From Pectobacterium sp. CFBP8739 (GTDB lineage: Bacteria; Pseudomonadota; Gammaproteobacteria; Enterobacterales; Enterobacteriaceae): 64,000 nucleotides of DNA. Numbering within the stretch: position 1 is the first letter of the stretch; the number at the start of each line of letters is the position of its first letter. The stretch lies in NCBI RefSeq assembly GCF_013449375.1, contig NZ_JACDRR010000028.1, positions 41,395-105,394 on the forward strand. Direction: 5' to 3'. Shown one piece after another: positions 29,555 to 38,823 of this stretch. The notes beneath the pieces are model-generated. The model made no database searches. It was not told the origin of the DNA and saw only the letters and a list, made by a program, of their open reading frames with translations. The position numbers and the translations under genes are program-made.

Positions 29555-30550
29555 ATGCTGATAGGGGTTTTATTTGCGCTTGCCGCCGGACTAATGTGGG
29601 GGCTGATTTTTGTTGGGCCATTGATCGTACCGGACTACTCTGCGGCCTTGCAGTCCACCGGACGCTATCTGGCTTTTGGGCTGATTGCCTTACCGCTGGC
29701 ATGGCTCGATCGCCGTCGTCTGCGCCAACTGACCCGCAGCGACTGGCTGGAGGCCACGAAGCTCACGATTATCGGTAATCTGCTGTACTACTTTCTGCTC
29801 GCCAGCGCGATTCAGCGCACGGGCGCACCGATCTCAACGATGATTATCGGCACTCTGCCCGTGGTGATTTCCGTTACCGCCAATGTGTTGTATAGCAAGC
29901 ACGATGGCCGCGTGGCCTGGCGTCGGCTGTTGCCTTCGCTGCTGCTGATTGCGGCGGGGTTGGTTTGCGTCAATATTGCGGAACTGAGAGGAACCACCGT
30001 CGAATTCGATTTATGGCGTTATTCAAGCGGTATTGCGATGGCGTTTCTCGCCGTGGTTTGCTGGACCTGGTATCCGCTGCGTAACGCCCGCTGGCTGCGC
30101 GACCACAAAGGCAATACGCCGACCACCTGGGCCACAGCGCAGGGGCTGGTCACGCTACCGCTGGCGCTGTTGGGTTATCTGCTGGTGTGCGGCCATCTGG
30201 CGCTAACGGATGGCACCTTTACGCAGCCGTTCGGTCCACGGCCTGAGGTTTTCATCCCGCTGATGCTGGCGATTGGGCTGTTTTGTTCGTGGATCGGTAC
30301 GCTGTTCTGGAACGAAGCCAGCCAGCGTCTGCCGACGGTGCTGGTAGGGCCGTTGATTGTGTTTGAAACGCTGGCGGGGCTGACCTACGCCTTCATCATC
30401 CGGCAATCCTGGCCGCCGCTGTTGACGCTCTGTGGCATCACCTGTCTGATCGTCGGGGTGATCTACGCCATGCGCGTGAAACCGGAACCTGTCGTTGTGA
30501 AAAAATCAACGGTGGTAGAAGTCCCGATGCCGGCTTCACGGACAGAGTAA
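29555..30550 (+). CDS. DMT-superfamily (EamA-type) transporter
   Basis: This 331-residue inner-membrane protein has ten predicted membrane segments as two five-helix EamA repeats (about 1-140 and 155-310). Such proteins mostly export amino acids or metabolites. The gene follows an AraC regulator, and a terminator lies 11 bases past its stop. The charged C-terminal tail (VKPEPVVVKKSTVVEV) is cytoplasmic. Substrate unknown. Confidence 0.82.
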   Translation: MLIGVLFALAAGLMWGLIFVGPLIVPDYSAALQSTGRYLAFGLIALPLAWLDRRRLRQLTRSDWLEATKLTIIGNLLYYFLLASAIQRTGAPISTMIIGTLPVVISVTANVLYSKHDGRVAWRRLLPSLLLIAAGLVCVNIAELRGTTVEFDLWRYSSGIAMAFLAVVCWTWYPLRNARWLRDHKGNTPTTWATAQGLVTLPLALLGYLLVCGHLALTDGTFTQPFGPRPEVFIPLMLAIGLFCSWIGTLFWNEASQRLPTVLVGPLIVFETLAGLTYAFIIRQSWPPLLTLCGITCLIVGVIYAMRVKPEPVVVKKSTVVEVPMPASRTE

Positions 30551-30560
30551 ACGCACGCCT

Positions 30561-30589
30561 GACTGGCTGTGAAAATAAGCCAGTCTTTA
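30561..30589 (+). terminator. Terminator after the DMT transporter gene
   Basis: GACTGGCT pairs with AGCCAGTC across a 9-base loop, followed by TTTAT. It also closes the converging thioredoxin operon, whose last gene ends at 30587. Confidence 0.65.
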
Positions 30590-31084
30590 TGTCCGGCTTG
30601 CCAGCTTCTGAAACAGCGCGGTCAGCTGTACTTCATCTCTCGCACCCTGATGCTGATCGGTCACCTTTCCGTTGGCATCAATAATAAATGAGGTTGGCGT
30701 GCCGCTGACCTGATAGCGCTCTTTGGTAATGCCCAACTGATCGCGCACCACCGGATAGGTCACCTTGTGGTGTGCCAGCATCGAGGTGATATCTACGCCG
30801 TCAGGGTCGGTGTTAACCGCCACCACCACCACTTTATCGCCATACTCCTTGCTCAGCTTCTCCAGCGCGCCCATTTCCACCATGCAGCCGCCACAGCCCG
30901 ACGACCAGAAATTCAGGTACACGCTTTTCCCCTGCCAGCGCGACAGATCCACCTGCTGCCCCGCCAGATCGTAGGCCGCCAGCGCCGGTGCCTGCGCCCC
31001 GACGCTAACCTGTTCTTCCTTACAGCCGCTTAGCGCCACTACGCCCAGCAGGCACAGTGCAGTAATCCCGTTACGCCATTTCAT
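30587..31084 (-). CDS. TlpA-like thioredoxin lipoprotein
   Basis: This 165-residue protein has a lipoprotein signal (lipobox LSGC, Cys at about 21) followed by a TlpA/ResA-type thioredoxin fold. The redox motif is WSSGCGGC, so Gly-Gly replaces the usual x-Pro between the cysteines, while the cis-Pro loop SGTPTSF is kept. It overlaps the ATPase gene by 14 bases, with GAGGTG before its ATG, and is the last gene of the fet-type iron operon. Campylobacter p19 clusters also end in thioredoxin-like genes. It probably keeps cluster or iron-protein thiols reduced; this is inference. Confidence 0.82.
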   Translation of the reverse strand: MKWRNGITALCLLGVVALSGCKEEQVSVGAQAPALAAYDLAGQQVDLSRWQGKSVYLNFWSSGCGGCMVEMGALEKLSKEYGDKVVVVAVNTDPDGVDITSMLAHHKVTYPVVRDQLGITKERYQVSGTPTSFIIDANGKVTDQHQGARDEVQLTALFQKLASRT

Positions 31085-31787
31085 GATGATTCACCTCTTC
31101 ACCGAAATACTTGCCGTGTTGCAGGCGGATAATGCGGTCAGCAAACCGACCTAACTCAGGATTGTGCGTCACCATCACAATGGTGCGCCCCTGCCGATGC
31201 AGATCTTTCAGCAGATCCAGCACCCGCCGTTCATTCTCTTCATCCAGATTCCCCGTCGGTTCATCGGCGAAAATCACCGGAGGCTCATTCACCAACGCAC
31301 GGGCTATACACACGCGCTGCTGCTCACCGCCGGAAAGCTGACTCGGTAAGTGATCGACGCGATGCGCCAGCCCAACCTGTTCCAGCACGCGCTGCGCCGC
31401 CGCTTCATCCACCACGCTGTGGTAATGCTGCGCCAGCATGACGTTTTCCAGCGCGGTCAAAAATGGAATCAGGTGGAACTGCTGGAATACCAGCCCAATC
31501 TTATCGGCCCGGAACTGGCGTCGCCCTTCTTCATCCAGCCCAGCGGCATCGACGCCGTCCAGCAATACCTGCCCTTCACTCACCGTATCCAGACAGGTGA
31601 GGATATTCATCAGCGTGGTTTTACCGGAGCCAGATGCACCCATGATGGCGACGAACTCGCCACGCGCGATGCGGATATTGATGTCCTCCAGCGCGGTAAC
31701 CTGACCAAAGCGTTTATAGAGCTGGCGAGTTTCAATCACCGCCTCCGCTGCCTGCGCCCCTTCCTGCGCGTTCACCTCTACAGACAT
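31071..31787 (-). CDS. ABC transporter ATPase (MacB/LolD type)
   Basis: This 238-residue ATPase has Walker [10 protein letters not shown], the signature LSGGEQQR and Walker B PVIFADEP, in the order of MacB/LolD-type ATPases that pair with FtsX-like permeases. Two such permeases lie just upstream, the nearer one ending 4 bases before it. The complex may move or assemble a component of the iron system at the outer face of the inner membrane rather than act as a classical importer. Confidence 0.88.
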   Translation of the reverse strand: MSVEVNAQEGAQAAEAVIETRQLYKRFGQVTALEDINIRIARGEFVAIMGASGSGKTTLMNILTCLDTVSEGQVLLDGVDAAGLDEEGRRQFRADKIGLVFQQFHLIPFLTALENVMLAQHYHSVVDEAAAQRVLEQVGLAHRVDHLPSQLSGGEQQRVCIARALVNEPPVIFADEPTGNLDEENERRVLDLLKDLHRQGRTIVMVTHNPELGRFADRIIRLQHGKYFGEEVNHHEMA

Positions 31788-31791
31788 CGAG

Positions 31792-32931
31792 CTACTCTCC
31801 TTTCAAAACTTTGGCTGGTTCGACGTAGATCGCCCGCCGAGTGGGAACCACCGCCGCAACGGCAGCAACCAATAACGACAGCACCAGCGTGAGCGGGAAC
31901 ACCGGTAACCGCAGCGAGATCGTCGCATTGAATACGGCCATCCCCAGCACCTGTGCCAGCAGATAGCCCAATAGCGAACCGCATAACACGGCCGCCAGCG
32001 CGATGATGCCGGTTTCCGCCAGCATCTGCCGGATGATGTCTCGTCCGCTCGCCCCCAGCGCTTTCTGTAACGCAAATTCGCGGGCGCGTTCGCCGACAAT
32101 CGCCATCAGCGTGGTGTTCACACACAGGGAAGACAGCACGAGAATCACCGCCGAGACCAGCCCCATCAGCCCTTTGATTTTATTCAGCACCTGGCCTTCC
32201 GACGCCGACACTTTCAGGATCGGGCGGATCTCCAACTGCGGATACTGCTGCTGGAGTTGTGCAGCAAAGCGATCCACCTGCCCCAGATCGTTACTGACGC
32301 TCAACAACGCATTACTGATCGCACCTTCTTTATCCAGCCACTTTTGCGCCAGTTCCAGATTCACGATCAGCATGTTGTCCGTCGCATCGCCGGATTCCAC
32401 AATGCCTTTGATCTGCAAACGCTGTTTACCGCCGTCGCCCACCAGCGTGATGCTGTCGCCGACCTTGACGTTCAGTCGCTCCGCCAGCTTCACCCCGATC
32501 ATCGCGTTACGGTCATCGAAGCTCACGCCAATCCAGTTACCCGTGACCTGCCAGTACGGCGCCAGTTGGCGCAGCGATTCGAACCACACGCCCATCAGCA
32601 CCACTTTTTCCAGCTCCGTACGCGCCATACCGTACAGATAAGGGCTGGATGCATTAATTAACCCAGCCGGTGCGTTGTCGATAATCGGTTGAAATGTACT
32701 CTGTGGGATCGAATTGCCCCGCGCCGGACCGATGTAAAAATTCGCGCCGAAGGTACGCAGTTCCTGACTCATCTTGGCGTTAATATCGAAATAGACCGCA
32801 GACATTGCCGTCACAATCGCCGCCCCGACCATCAGCGCCGCGAACACCACACTGACGCGCTGCATACGCAACCGCAGCGCGCGGAATACCAGTCGCCAGA
32901 ACATGCTGTTCATCCAGCCGTTAGCGCCCAT
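31792..32931 (-). CDS. FtsX-like ABC permease, second of pair
   Basis: This 379-residue protein has one N-terminal membrane segment, a large periplasmic MacB-PCD-type domain (about 55-240) and three C-terminal membrane segments of the FtsX fold. The frame opens at 32997, but the ATG at 32931 has GGAGG six bases before it inside the end of the preceding gene and overlaps its stop, so coupled translation is likely. It resembles its partner in plan and pairs with the ATPase downstream. Confidence 0.85.
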   Translation of the reverse strand: MGANGWMNSMFWRLVFRALRLRMQRVSVVFAALMVGAAIVTAMSAVYFDINAKMSQELRTFGANFYIGPARGNSIPQSTFQPIIDNAPAGLINASSPYLYGMARTELEKVVLMGVWFESLRQLAPYWQVTGNWIGVSFDDRNAMIGVKLAERLNVKVGDSITLVGDGGKQRLQIKGIVESGDATDNMLIVNLELAQKWLDKEGAISNALLSVSNDLGQVDRFAAQLQQQYPQLEIRPILKVSASEGQVLNKIKGLMGLVSAVILVLSSLCVNTTLMAIVGERAREFALQKALGASGRDIIRQMLAETGIIALAAVLCGSLLGYLLAQVLGMAVFNATISLRLPVFPLTLVLSLLVAAVAAVVPTRRAIYVEPAKVLKGE

Positions 32932-34210
32932 ACAGCACCTCCACCGGATACAACCCAGCAATCCGACGTGCCGGGAACCACGTTCCGATAATGGCAATCA
33001 ACACCGAGATCATCAGTACGCAGGGAATCACGATCCACGCGAAGCTCAAGGGGACGCCGAACAGCATCAGGCCAATCGCTTTCGCCAGCCCCCAGCCGGC
33101 GACGCAGCCCGCGATCCCACCCAGCAATCCGCTCAGCGCCGCTTCGAGATAAAACAGCAGCATGATCTGCCACTGGCGGGCACCCAGCGCTTTCATCAGC
33201 CCGATCTCTTTGGCACGTTCCATAATCGTGCTGGTCATCAGCGAGGCGATTCCCATTGCAGAAGCGACCAGCGCGGCAAACGTCACCACCGCCAGAAGCA
33301 GTTGGATCTTGTCGATCACCACACCTTCCGAGGCGGCGACCTGCCAGATAGGGCGGACCACCGAGCCGGAAATCGCTTCTTCCAACTGGTGCGCGATGGA
33401 AGACACATACGCGGTGCAGTACCAGAGGTCATATTCTTCGGCATTCAGCGCTTCCAGGTTTTCCCGCGCCCGACGCGACAGTTCGTTTTCCGGCACGGTG
33501 AGCGCCGATACGCGAATCGCCTGAATTTTCCCCGTCAGCCCCAGCAGCGATTGCACCGTTGCCAGCGGCATCACTAAACGGCTTTCTTCATCACCACCGC
33601 TGCTCAGAACGCCGCTCACTTCTACTGTTGCATCCCCTTTTGCGCCGTGCAGCGCGAGTTTATCCCCGATTTTCCAGCCCGTTTGCGCCGCCAGCTGTTT
33701 TCCCACCAGCGCCTGTGCCACATGTTCCGCCGTCACCGGTTCCTGCGGCCATTGCCCCGCCACCTGCCAGTAAGGGCTAACGGTCATTTGCCCTGTGCGA
33801 TAGTCTTCCTCATCCGGCACCGCGACAGGCTGAGAAAAGAAGGTGCCCAGCACCGCAACGGGCTGACCATTGATTTCAACATCACCGCTCAACAGCGGCG
33901 CAAAACCGACAATGTTATTGCGCCAGAAGATATCTTTAATGTTCGGCAACTCGGCCTCATCAAGGAAGTCCTGCCCTTCCAGCGGATTACTGCGTTCGCC
34001 AAATAGCGCAGGCAGCGCAGCCTGACCTGCTGGCTCAATCAAAATATTCGCACCGTAGGACTTCAGCTCACGCGCCATTTTGTCGCCGATGTCGATGGAG
34101 ACCGCCAGCAGCGCGGAGATCAACCCCGCGGCCAAAAACACAGTCAGCACCGCCAGCGATTTACGTCGGATATTTCTGCGCCAGGACTGACGTAACAGTC
34201 GCCACAGCAT
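32921..34210 (-). CDS. FtsX-like ABC permease, first of pair
   Basis: This 429-residue protein has an N-terminal membrane segment (about 18-42), a long periplasmic domain (about 45-300) and three C-terminal membrane segments with the ERAKEIGLMKALGA motif typical of FtsX permeases. It begins 2 bases after the DUF2318-type gene and overlaps the second permease. It corresponds in position to one of the two permeases of the Campylobacter p19 cluster. Confidence 0.87.
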   Translation of the reverse strand: MLWRLLRQSWRRNIRRKSLAVLTVFLAAGLISALLAVSIDIGDKMARELKSYGANILIEPAGQAALPALFGERSNPLEGQDFLDEAELPNIKDIFWRNNIVGFAPLLSGDVEINGQPVAVLGTFFSQPVAVPDEEDYRTGQMTVSPYWQVAGQWPQEPVTAEHVAQALVGKQLAAQTGWKIGDKLALHGAKGDATVEVSGVLSSGGDEESRLVMPLATVQSLLGLTGKIQAIRVSALTVPENELSRRARENLEALNAEEYDLWYCTAYVSSIAHQLEEAISGSVVRPIWQVAASEGVVIDKIQLLLAVVTFAALVASAMGIASLMTSTIMERAKEIGLMKALGARQWQIMLLFYLEAALSGLLGGIAGCVAGWGLAKAIGLMLFGVPLSFAWIVIPCVLMISVLIAIIGTWFPARRIAGLYPVEVLYGR

Positions 34211-34212
34211 GA

Positions 34213-35610
34213 TTATTCCCCCTCAGCCTGCTCGTCAGCCGCCGCTTTGGCGGTGGCGAATTTTGCGGGACTTTCGCGGAAGCGGTTATAGTTGGCCTCC
34301 GACGAGAAGAAGTACGTTTTACCGCCGTAGCGATATTTATGTTCCGCGTTCACGTTGGTCAGTTTGGAACCATCAACCGGATCGATAACCTCCATCGATA
34401 CCACCGTCGAGAAGTAGTTAGTGCCTGCCGCCAATGAGGCTCGCCCAATCACCAGTTCGTTATCGTCATTGCTCCACCCTTCGATCGGCACGGGATTACA
34501 GCCGCCGGCCTTCCCGATAGAAGGAATGAAGATATGCACGCCGCAGGCGACACAAATGACCTGATTACCTTCCATCACATAGCCCTGATCGCCGCACAAC
34601 AGGCAAGCATCAAACACCACGCCCAAACGCAGGCGATCGGGATAGCGGTTAATAATGAAAAAGCGCACGGCCTTGCCATCATCGGCAATCCATACAAAAC
34701 GGTGCAGCTTACCATCACGCACTTGTTCAATCGGAATATGTACTTTGCCATCCGCCGCCAGCGTCACTGGCTGTGCTTCCGACAGGCGAGGCGGCTGTGA
34801 CGCAACCTTGTCCCAATAGAGCTGGGCTAACACCACCACCAGCAGCGCTGCGACGGTTGACAGCAGCGTACGACGCACTGTGCGATAGCCCGCGGTTGCT
34901 TTACGCTTTTCAATCGCGTCATGCTCAGCCAGCATCTGACGACGCTCATGCCGCAGCGGCCAAACCAGCCCGGCAGCCAACATAGCCATAAACAACGCGC
35001 TGAGGTAATTGAGTAAATACGCGCTGTTAGTGACGTGCGCCACATAGCTCAGGCGTGGTTTGGTCAGCCCCAGCACCTGTAATTTCATCAACAGCAGCAG
35101 TAAATTACCGCTGATCGGTAGCAGCAGCAGGGCGGACAGCAACACCAGAAGCGGCCAACGTAGTAAACGAATACGGTGCACGATCATGCCGCACACCGCG
35201 GCACAGAATACCAGCCAGCCAAACGCCAGCATCACGGCGCTGAAATTCAGCAGTAGATCGGTATTCACCACGTGGGTCGTCGTCAGCGCGGACAGATTGG
35301 GATCGCTGCCCCAATGCACCGCCGATCCAGCCACCAGCAACGCCTGCCACAGATAGCCAAGACGCGAGTGGGAAAAACACTGACAGGCCAGAAATAGGAT
35401 CAAGGCAAGCGCCTGAAGCGCCGTAAACCCCAGAAGAAACGCCTGCCCGTTAGGAAAATGCACGCCAATAAACGTACCGGCAAATAGCGCCAGCAGCGTG
35501 ATCCAGCCAAGCGGCCTGATTGTCGGCGTAGAACGATGGCTCCAGTTCAATCCCAGCAATAGCGCTATCGGCAGGAAGGATTGAAGGGTCGTGATAAAGA
35601 AATAACTCAT
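34213..35610 (-). CDS. DUF2318-type membrane iron/sulfur protein with YHS-like C-terminus
   Basis: This 465-residue protein has about eight membrane segments in its first 280 residues and a periplasmic C-terminal half. That half has a Cys-rich part (DACLLCGDQGY and VICVACGVH, then GGCNP) as expected for DUF2318 proteins of the p19/Ftr iron systems. The last 50 residues (about 410-455) read like a YHS metal domain but with its cysteines replaced (DPVDGS, FFSSEAN). The frame is open from 35667, but those first residues come from an ERIC fragment; the ATG at 35610 is the likely start. It is the third gene of the operon. Confidence 0.82.
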   Translation of the reverse strand: MSYFFITTLQSFLPIALLLGLNWSHRSTPTIRPLGWITLLALFAGTFIGVHFPNGQAFLLGFTALQALALILFLACQCFSHSRLGYLWQALLVAGSAVHWGSDPNLSALTTTHVVNTDLLLNFSAVMLAFGWLVFCAAVCGMIVHRIRLLRWPLLVLLSALLLLPISGNLLLLLMKLQVLGLTKPRLSYVAHVTNSAYLLNYLSALFMAMLAAGLVWPLRHERRQMLAEHDAIEKRKATAGYRTVRRTLLSTVAALLVVVLAQLYWDKVASQPPRLSEAQPVTLAADGKVHIPIEQVRDGKLHRFVWIADDGKAVRFFIINRYPDRLRLGVVFDACLLCGDQGYVMEGNQVICVACGVHIFIPSIGKAGGCNPVPIEGWSNDDNELVIGRASLAAGTNYFSTVVSMEVIDPVDGSKLTNVNAEHKYRYGGKTYFFSSEANYNRFRESPAKFATAKAAADEQAEGE

Positions 35611-35615
35611 ATTCT

Positions 35616-35650
35616 CGTCATACTTCACGTTGCTGGTGCGTTGGTTGAGC
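35616..35650. repeat. ERIC fragment upstream of the DUF2318-type gene
   Basis: CGTCATACTTCACGTTGC followed by TGGTGCGTTGG matches the reverse complement of one ERIC end and its neighbouring core, as seen at 62460-62500. The fragment supplies the leader, and probably the weak ribosome-binding site, of the gene starting at 35610. Confidence 0.6.
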
Positions 35651-35765
35651 GTGATGTTGGGTGGCATCAGTACACGAACCGAAAAATCACCACCTCTGCA
35701 AGCCGCGATAACGTACCCACAGAGGCGTGAACATGACCGCGACAGAACATCGCGGACAGAAGATA

Positions 35766-36293
35766 TTATTCTAAGCCAACGTATTTGAAGTCAAAGCTGA
35801 CATCAAACGGTTTCCACCAACGGCCTACACCCGTTTCACCATCAGTGTGACGGTGCATACCGGCTTTTGATGGCGGTTCGATGTGGTACGTCACTTTATA
35901 GTTACCCACGCCCATCATTTTGATGTTCGCGCCGTAGTGTGGGCCATCGCTGGCAACCATTGGCATAAAGGTGCCTTCCTGCTTGGCTCCGGTATCGGTG
36001 TTGGTCAGGGTGTAGGCAATGGTCAGGAACGGCATCCACTCACCTGCACCGAAGCCGTTTTTGTTGCCTTCAGCAGCGTGAATATCGGCTTCCAGATGGA
36101 TATCCGCTTTCGCAGCAGGCAGGCCCATTCCACGCGGTTCCATGTCGATAGGCTGCAGATAAACGGCGGCAATTTCCATTTCGTTCATGGAAACTGGCTC
36201 ACCCGCTGGATATTCTTTAAACGCCAGCGCAGCAGGCGCAGTGAAAATACCGGCAATAACGGCACCCGCGATCAGACTTTTTTGCATATTCAT
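35766..36293 (-). CDS. fetP: P19-type periplasmic high-affinity iron protein
   Basis: This 175-residue periplasmic protein has a signal peptide (cleavage near ALA-FKEYP) and the conserved P19/Tpd features MEPRGMGLPAAKADIHLEADI and MHRHTDGETG. Their Met, His and Glu residues hold copper and iron in known P19 proteins. It delivers iron to the FTR1-type permease upstream. Start codons at 36308 and 36302 are also in frame; the ATG at 36293 has GAGGA eight bases before it. It is the second gene of the operon. Confidence 0.9.
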   Translation of the reverse strand: MNMQKSLIAGAVIAGIFTAPAALAFKEYPAGEPVSMNEMEIAAVYLQPIDMEPRGMGLPAAKADIHLEADIHAAEGNKNGFGAGEWMPFLTIAYTLTNTDTGAKQEGTFMPMVASDGPHYGANIKMMGVGNYKVTYHIEPPSKAGMHRHTDGETGVGRWWKPFDVSFDFKYVGLE

Positions 36294-36413
36294 CAAACCC
36301 ATCCTCATTTCAGTCTTCCCTCTTCACTTATGTTATTCAGTGATTGAGGTTGTTATGGTTATTTGCTGCTCTTATTGCTTCCAGTATTACATTGACGCCG
36401 AATACTTTCTTTA

Positions 36414-38318
36414 TCAGACGGCAGACGCTCTGCGCCGCATCACCCACAGGGCAATGAACGCCGCGACAACCAGCACGCCTTGTGGAATCAGCGTTTCCAC
36501 ATAAGGATAAATACCCAACCCACTGATTTCCGGCACACCGGCCAGCAGCGTCGGCTCAAACAGTTTGCCTTCGATAAGTTCCAGCACGCCCTTACCCGCA
36601 AACACAAACGCCATCAGGTACATAAAGCAGCCGGTAAACATGAAGAACGGCTTCAGCGGCAGTTTGACAATGGTGTAGCGCATCACGAGATAAGCGATAA
36701 GCAGAATTACACAGCCGATGGCAAACCCGGCCAGAATGGAGAGGTGCCCCGCCATGTTGCTGGCATCACCGACCAGCGCGTAATAGAACAGCACTGTTTC
36801 CGCACCTTCGCGGTACACCGCCAGAAAGCTGGTCAGCCACAGGCCGATCATGGAACCGCTGCTCAGCGAATGGGACAGCTTGCCTTCGAGATAGGCCTTC
36901 CAGTGTCGCGCCTCAACTTTGGACAACAGCCAGTAGCTCATGAAGAACAACATCACCACGGCGATCAGCATCGTAATGCCTTCCAGCAGCTCGCGGCTGG
37001 CACCGGAATTGGTGAACACAAGCTGGAAGATGACGGCGGTAATCACGCTACACAGCAGCGCGACATAAACCGACTGGCGAATCAGCGGCAACTTGTCCTG
37101 CTGGTTGTTTTTCACCAGATAGGCCACGATTGCCGCCACAATCAGTAAGGCTTCCAGGCCTTCGCGCACAATAATCAGCAGGCTGTAGATCAACAGGCTC
37201 CAGTGCGTTTCACCGCCGTCGCCCAACATGGTGACTGCCTTCGCCAGTTCCTGCTGTAACGCTTCGGCCTGCCCTTGCAGCTGTTCCGCAGGCTGTTTGG
37301 CGTTCATCAGGCTCACCAGGCGAGTGAAATAGCCTTCCAGCGTCGATTTGAACACCGCATCGCGAGAACCAATTTTATTCTCCATGCCAGTGGCTTCAAA
37401 CAGATCGAAATAGGTGTCCTGCACCGCCATAATGGCAGGTTTGACGTGCCCTTGACGGTACTGCGCAATCGCGGCAGAAATAGCCTGATTAATATCATCA
37501 GAAATTTTCGCCCAGTTGGCATCCGGTACGGCAGCCGTATCGGCGTTCGCGGTAGGCGCTGCCGTCGCCTGCTGGCTGTCGCGCGTAGTCGGTAATCCCG
37601 GTAAGACATCTTCGATGTCCTGCAACAGCGCGGTTACCCGATAGGCGACGTCTGTCAGTTGGTCGGGCTGGCCAGCTAACGTAATCAGCGCGGAGAATTG
37701 TTGATTGATGGAAGCGGCCTGCTGTGCCGAGCGATTTTGTCTGACCGACATCTCCATTTCAGAGTTTTTAAACCCCTGATAATGAGCCTGCTGCACGCTC
37801 TGGCTGGCCTTTTTGTAATCACCGGCCTGATATTCCGCCACGGCCTGCGCGAGCTGGTCATCAATGATTTTGAAACTCTGCTGCCAGTACGGTGCGATAT
37901 CCGTGTTGTCATAAGCTCCGTGCTGCTCCTGTGCAACCAGCTTGTGACCTTCTGACAGCACGGGCAGCACGGCGTCCAATTCGCCCTTCAACCATGAAAT
38001 TTTTGCCTGTACCTCGGCTTGTGGTTTTCCTTCGCCAATCATGCGGCGAATTTCACCGAATGTGGCCTCTAGCTGATAGCTTTTTTGCGCGGAAAGGTTA
38101 ATACGGATTGGGCCTTCAAGGTTTTCAAACACCTCGAAATAGGCCATCTGAACTTCGGTGCGGGCATCATCCGGCTTTTGCTGCTCATAGAGCTGAGCCG
38201 TTTTATCCAGCCGAGTTTCGATATCCTGAATGAATGAAGCGTAATCGGTCGCGGCAACTGCCACTGAACAACTCAACAGCCAACACAGCAACAGAAGCGT
38301 TTTTTGCCAGATAGACAT
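36414..38318 (-). CDS. fetM: FTR1-family iron permease with periplasmic domain
   Basis: This 634-residue protein has a signal peptide (near SVAVAATDY), a periplasmic helical domain (about 25-370) and a seven-helix FTR1 domain. The two iron-passage motifs are REGLEAL (about residue 385) and YREGAET (about 510). This is the FetM plan known from E. coli F11 and related to Campylobacter Cj1658. The frame also opens at GTG 38336, but neither start has a strong ribosome-binding site. A Fur box precedes it, so it is probably the first gene of an iron-regulated operon of about eight kilobases. Confidence 0.9.
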   Translation of the reverse strand: MSIWQKTLLLLCWLLSCSVAVAATDYASFIQDIETRLDKTAQLYEQQKPDDARTEVQMAYFEVFENLEGPIRINLSAQKSYQLEATFGEIRRMIGEGKPQAEVQAKISWLKGELDAVLPVLSEGHKLVAQEQHGAYDNTDIAPYWQQSFKIIDDQLAQAVAEYQAGDYKKASQSVQQAHYQGFKNSEMEMSVRQNRSAQQAASINQQFSALITLAGQPDQLTDVAYRVTALLQDIEDVLPGLPTTRDSQQATAAPTANADTAAVPDANWAKISDDINQAISAAIAQYRQGHVKPAIMAVQDTYFDLFEATGMENKIGSRDAVFKSTLEGYFTRLVSLMNAKQPAEQLQGQAEALQQELAKAVTMLGDGGETHWSLLIYSLLIIVREGLEALLIVAAIVAYLVKNNQQDKLPLIRQSVYVALLCSVITAVIFQLVFTNSGASRELLEGITMLIAVVMLFFMSYWLLSKVEARHWKAYLEGKLSHSLSSGSMIGLWLTSFLAVYREGAETVLFYYALVGDASNMAGHLSILAGFAIGCVILLIAYLVMRYTIVKLPLKPFFMFTGCFMYLMAFVFAGKGVLELIEGKLFEPTLLAGVPEISGLGIYPYVETLIPQGVLVVAAFIALWVMRRRASAV

Positions 38319-38340
38319 AAGCGTGTGATGAAGCACAAAT

Positions 38341-38359
38341 GATAGTTATTCTTATTATC
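38341..38359. promoter_or_regulatory. Fur box upstream of fetM
   Basis: GATAGTTATTCTTATTATC matches the Fur consensus at 14 of 19 positions and lies about 25 bases before the fetM start. Confidence 0.7.
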
Positions 38360-38732
38360 ACTTTGAGGTCGCCATCTGTCTTGATTTAGGTCACGAAAAC
38401 ATAAACAATAGAGACTTTAGTGTGTAACAAATAATTTCAAATTGAGTTATCGCTCAAAAAAACCACTTCCTTCTCATAACCCAAGAAAAAGACGGTGTTT
38501 TGATCGCAAAAACAACAAAATTCGCCCACAAAAAATAAAGCAATAAACATGCCACAAGTTAAAAAAATCACTCTTACGCTAGAGGATTTCGTCTCAATAT
38601 GGCATTTCTTTACACTAACAAAGTCAGATTTACAGAAAAAAACACCCTTTTTCCTCTGTCATCCAAGGCATTACCTGCATCACAGTTAACGCGTTTCACC
38701 GATCATTTTCAGGCGATTATCCGCGAGCAACA

Positions 38733-38762
38733 GAACCGAGCAGATACTTTTCCGCTCGGTTC
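38733..38762 (-). terminator. Possible terminator of the second chemoreceptor gene
   Basis: GAACCGAGC pairs with GCTCGGTTC over 9 bases with a 12-base loop. The tract beyond it is only weakly T-rich. Confidence 0.45.
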
Positions 38763-38823
38763 ATCGACTGACTCATGGGTCATCTTGCGTTAAACGCCTG
38801 CCCCATGTTTAACCCGCTACGGA

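Larger units (their letters stand above)
38319..38823. other. fetM / chemoreceptor intergenic region
   Basis: About 500 bases with the fetM promoter and the chemoreceptor terminator. A 64-codon plus-strand frame at 38599 has no recognisable content and is not called. Confidence 0.55.

Noticed and set aside
38599..38793. A 64-codon plus-strand frame between fetM and the chemoreceptor
   Set aside because: GAGG lies too far from the ATG and the product resembles no family; it also crosses the terminator hairpin.
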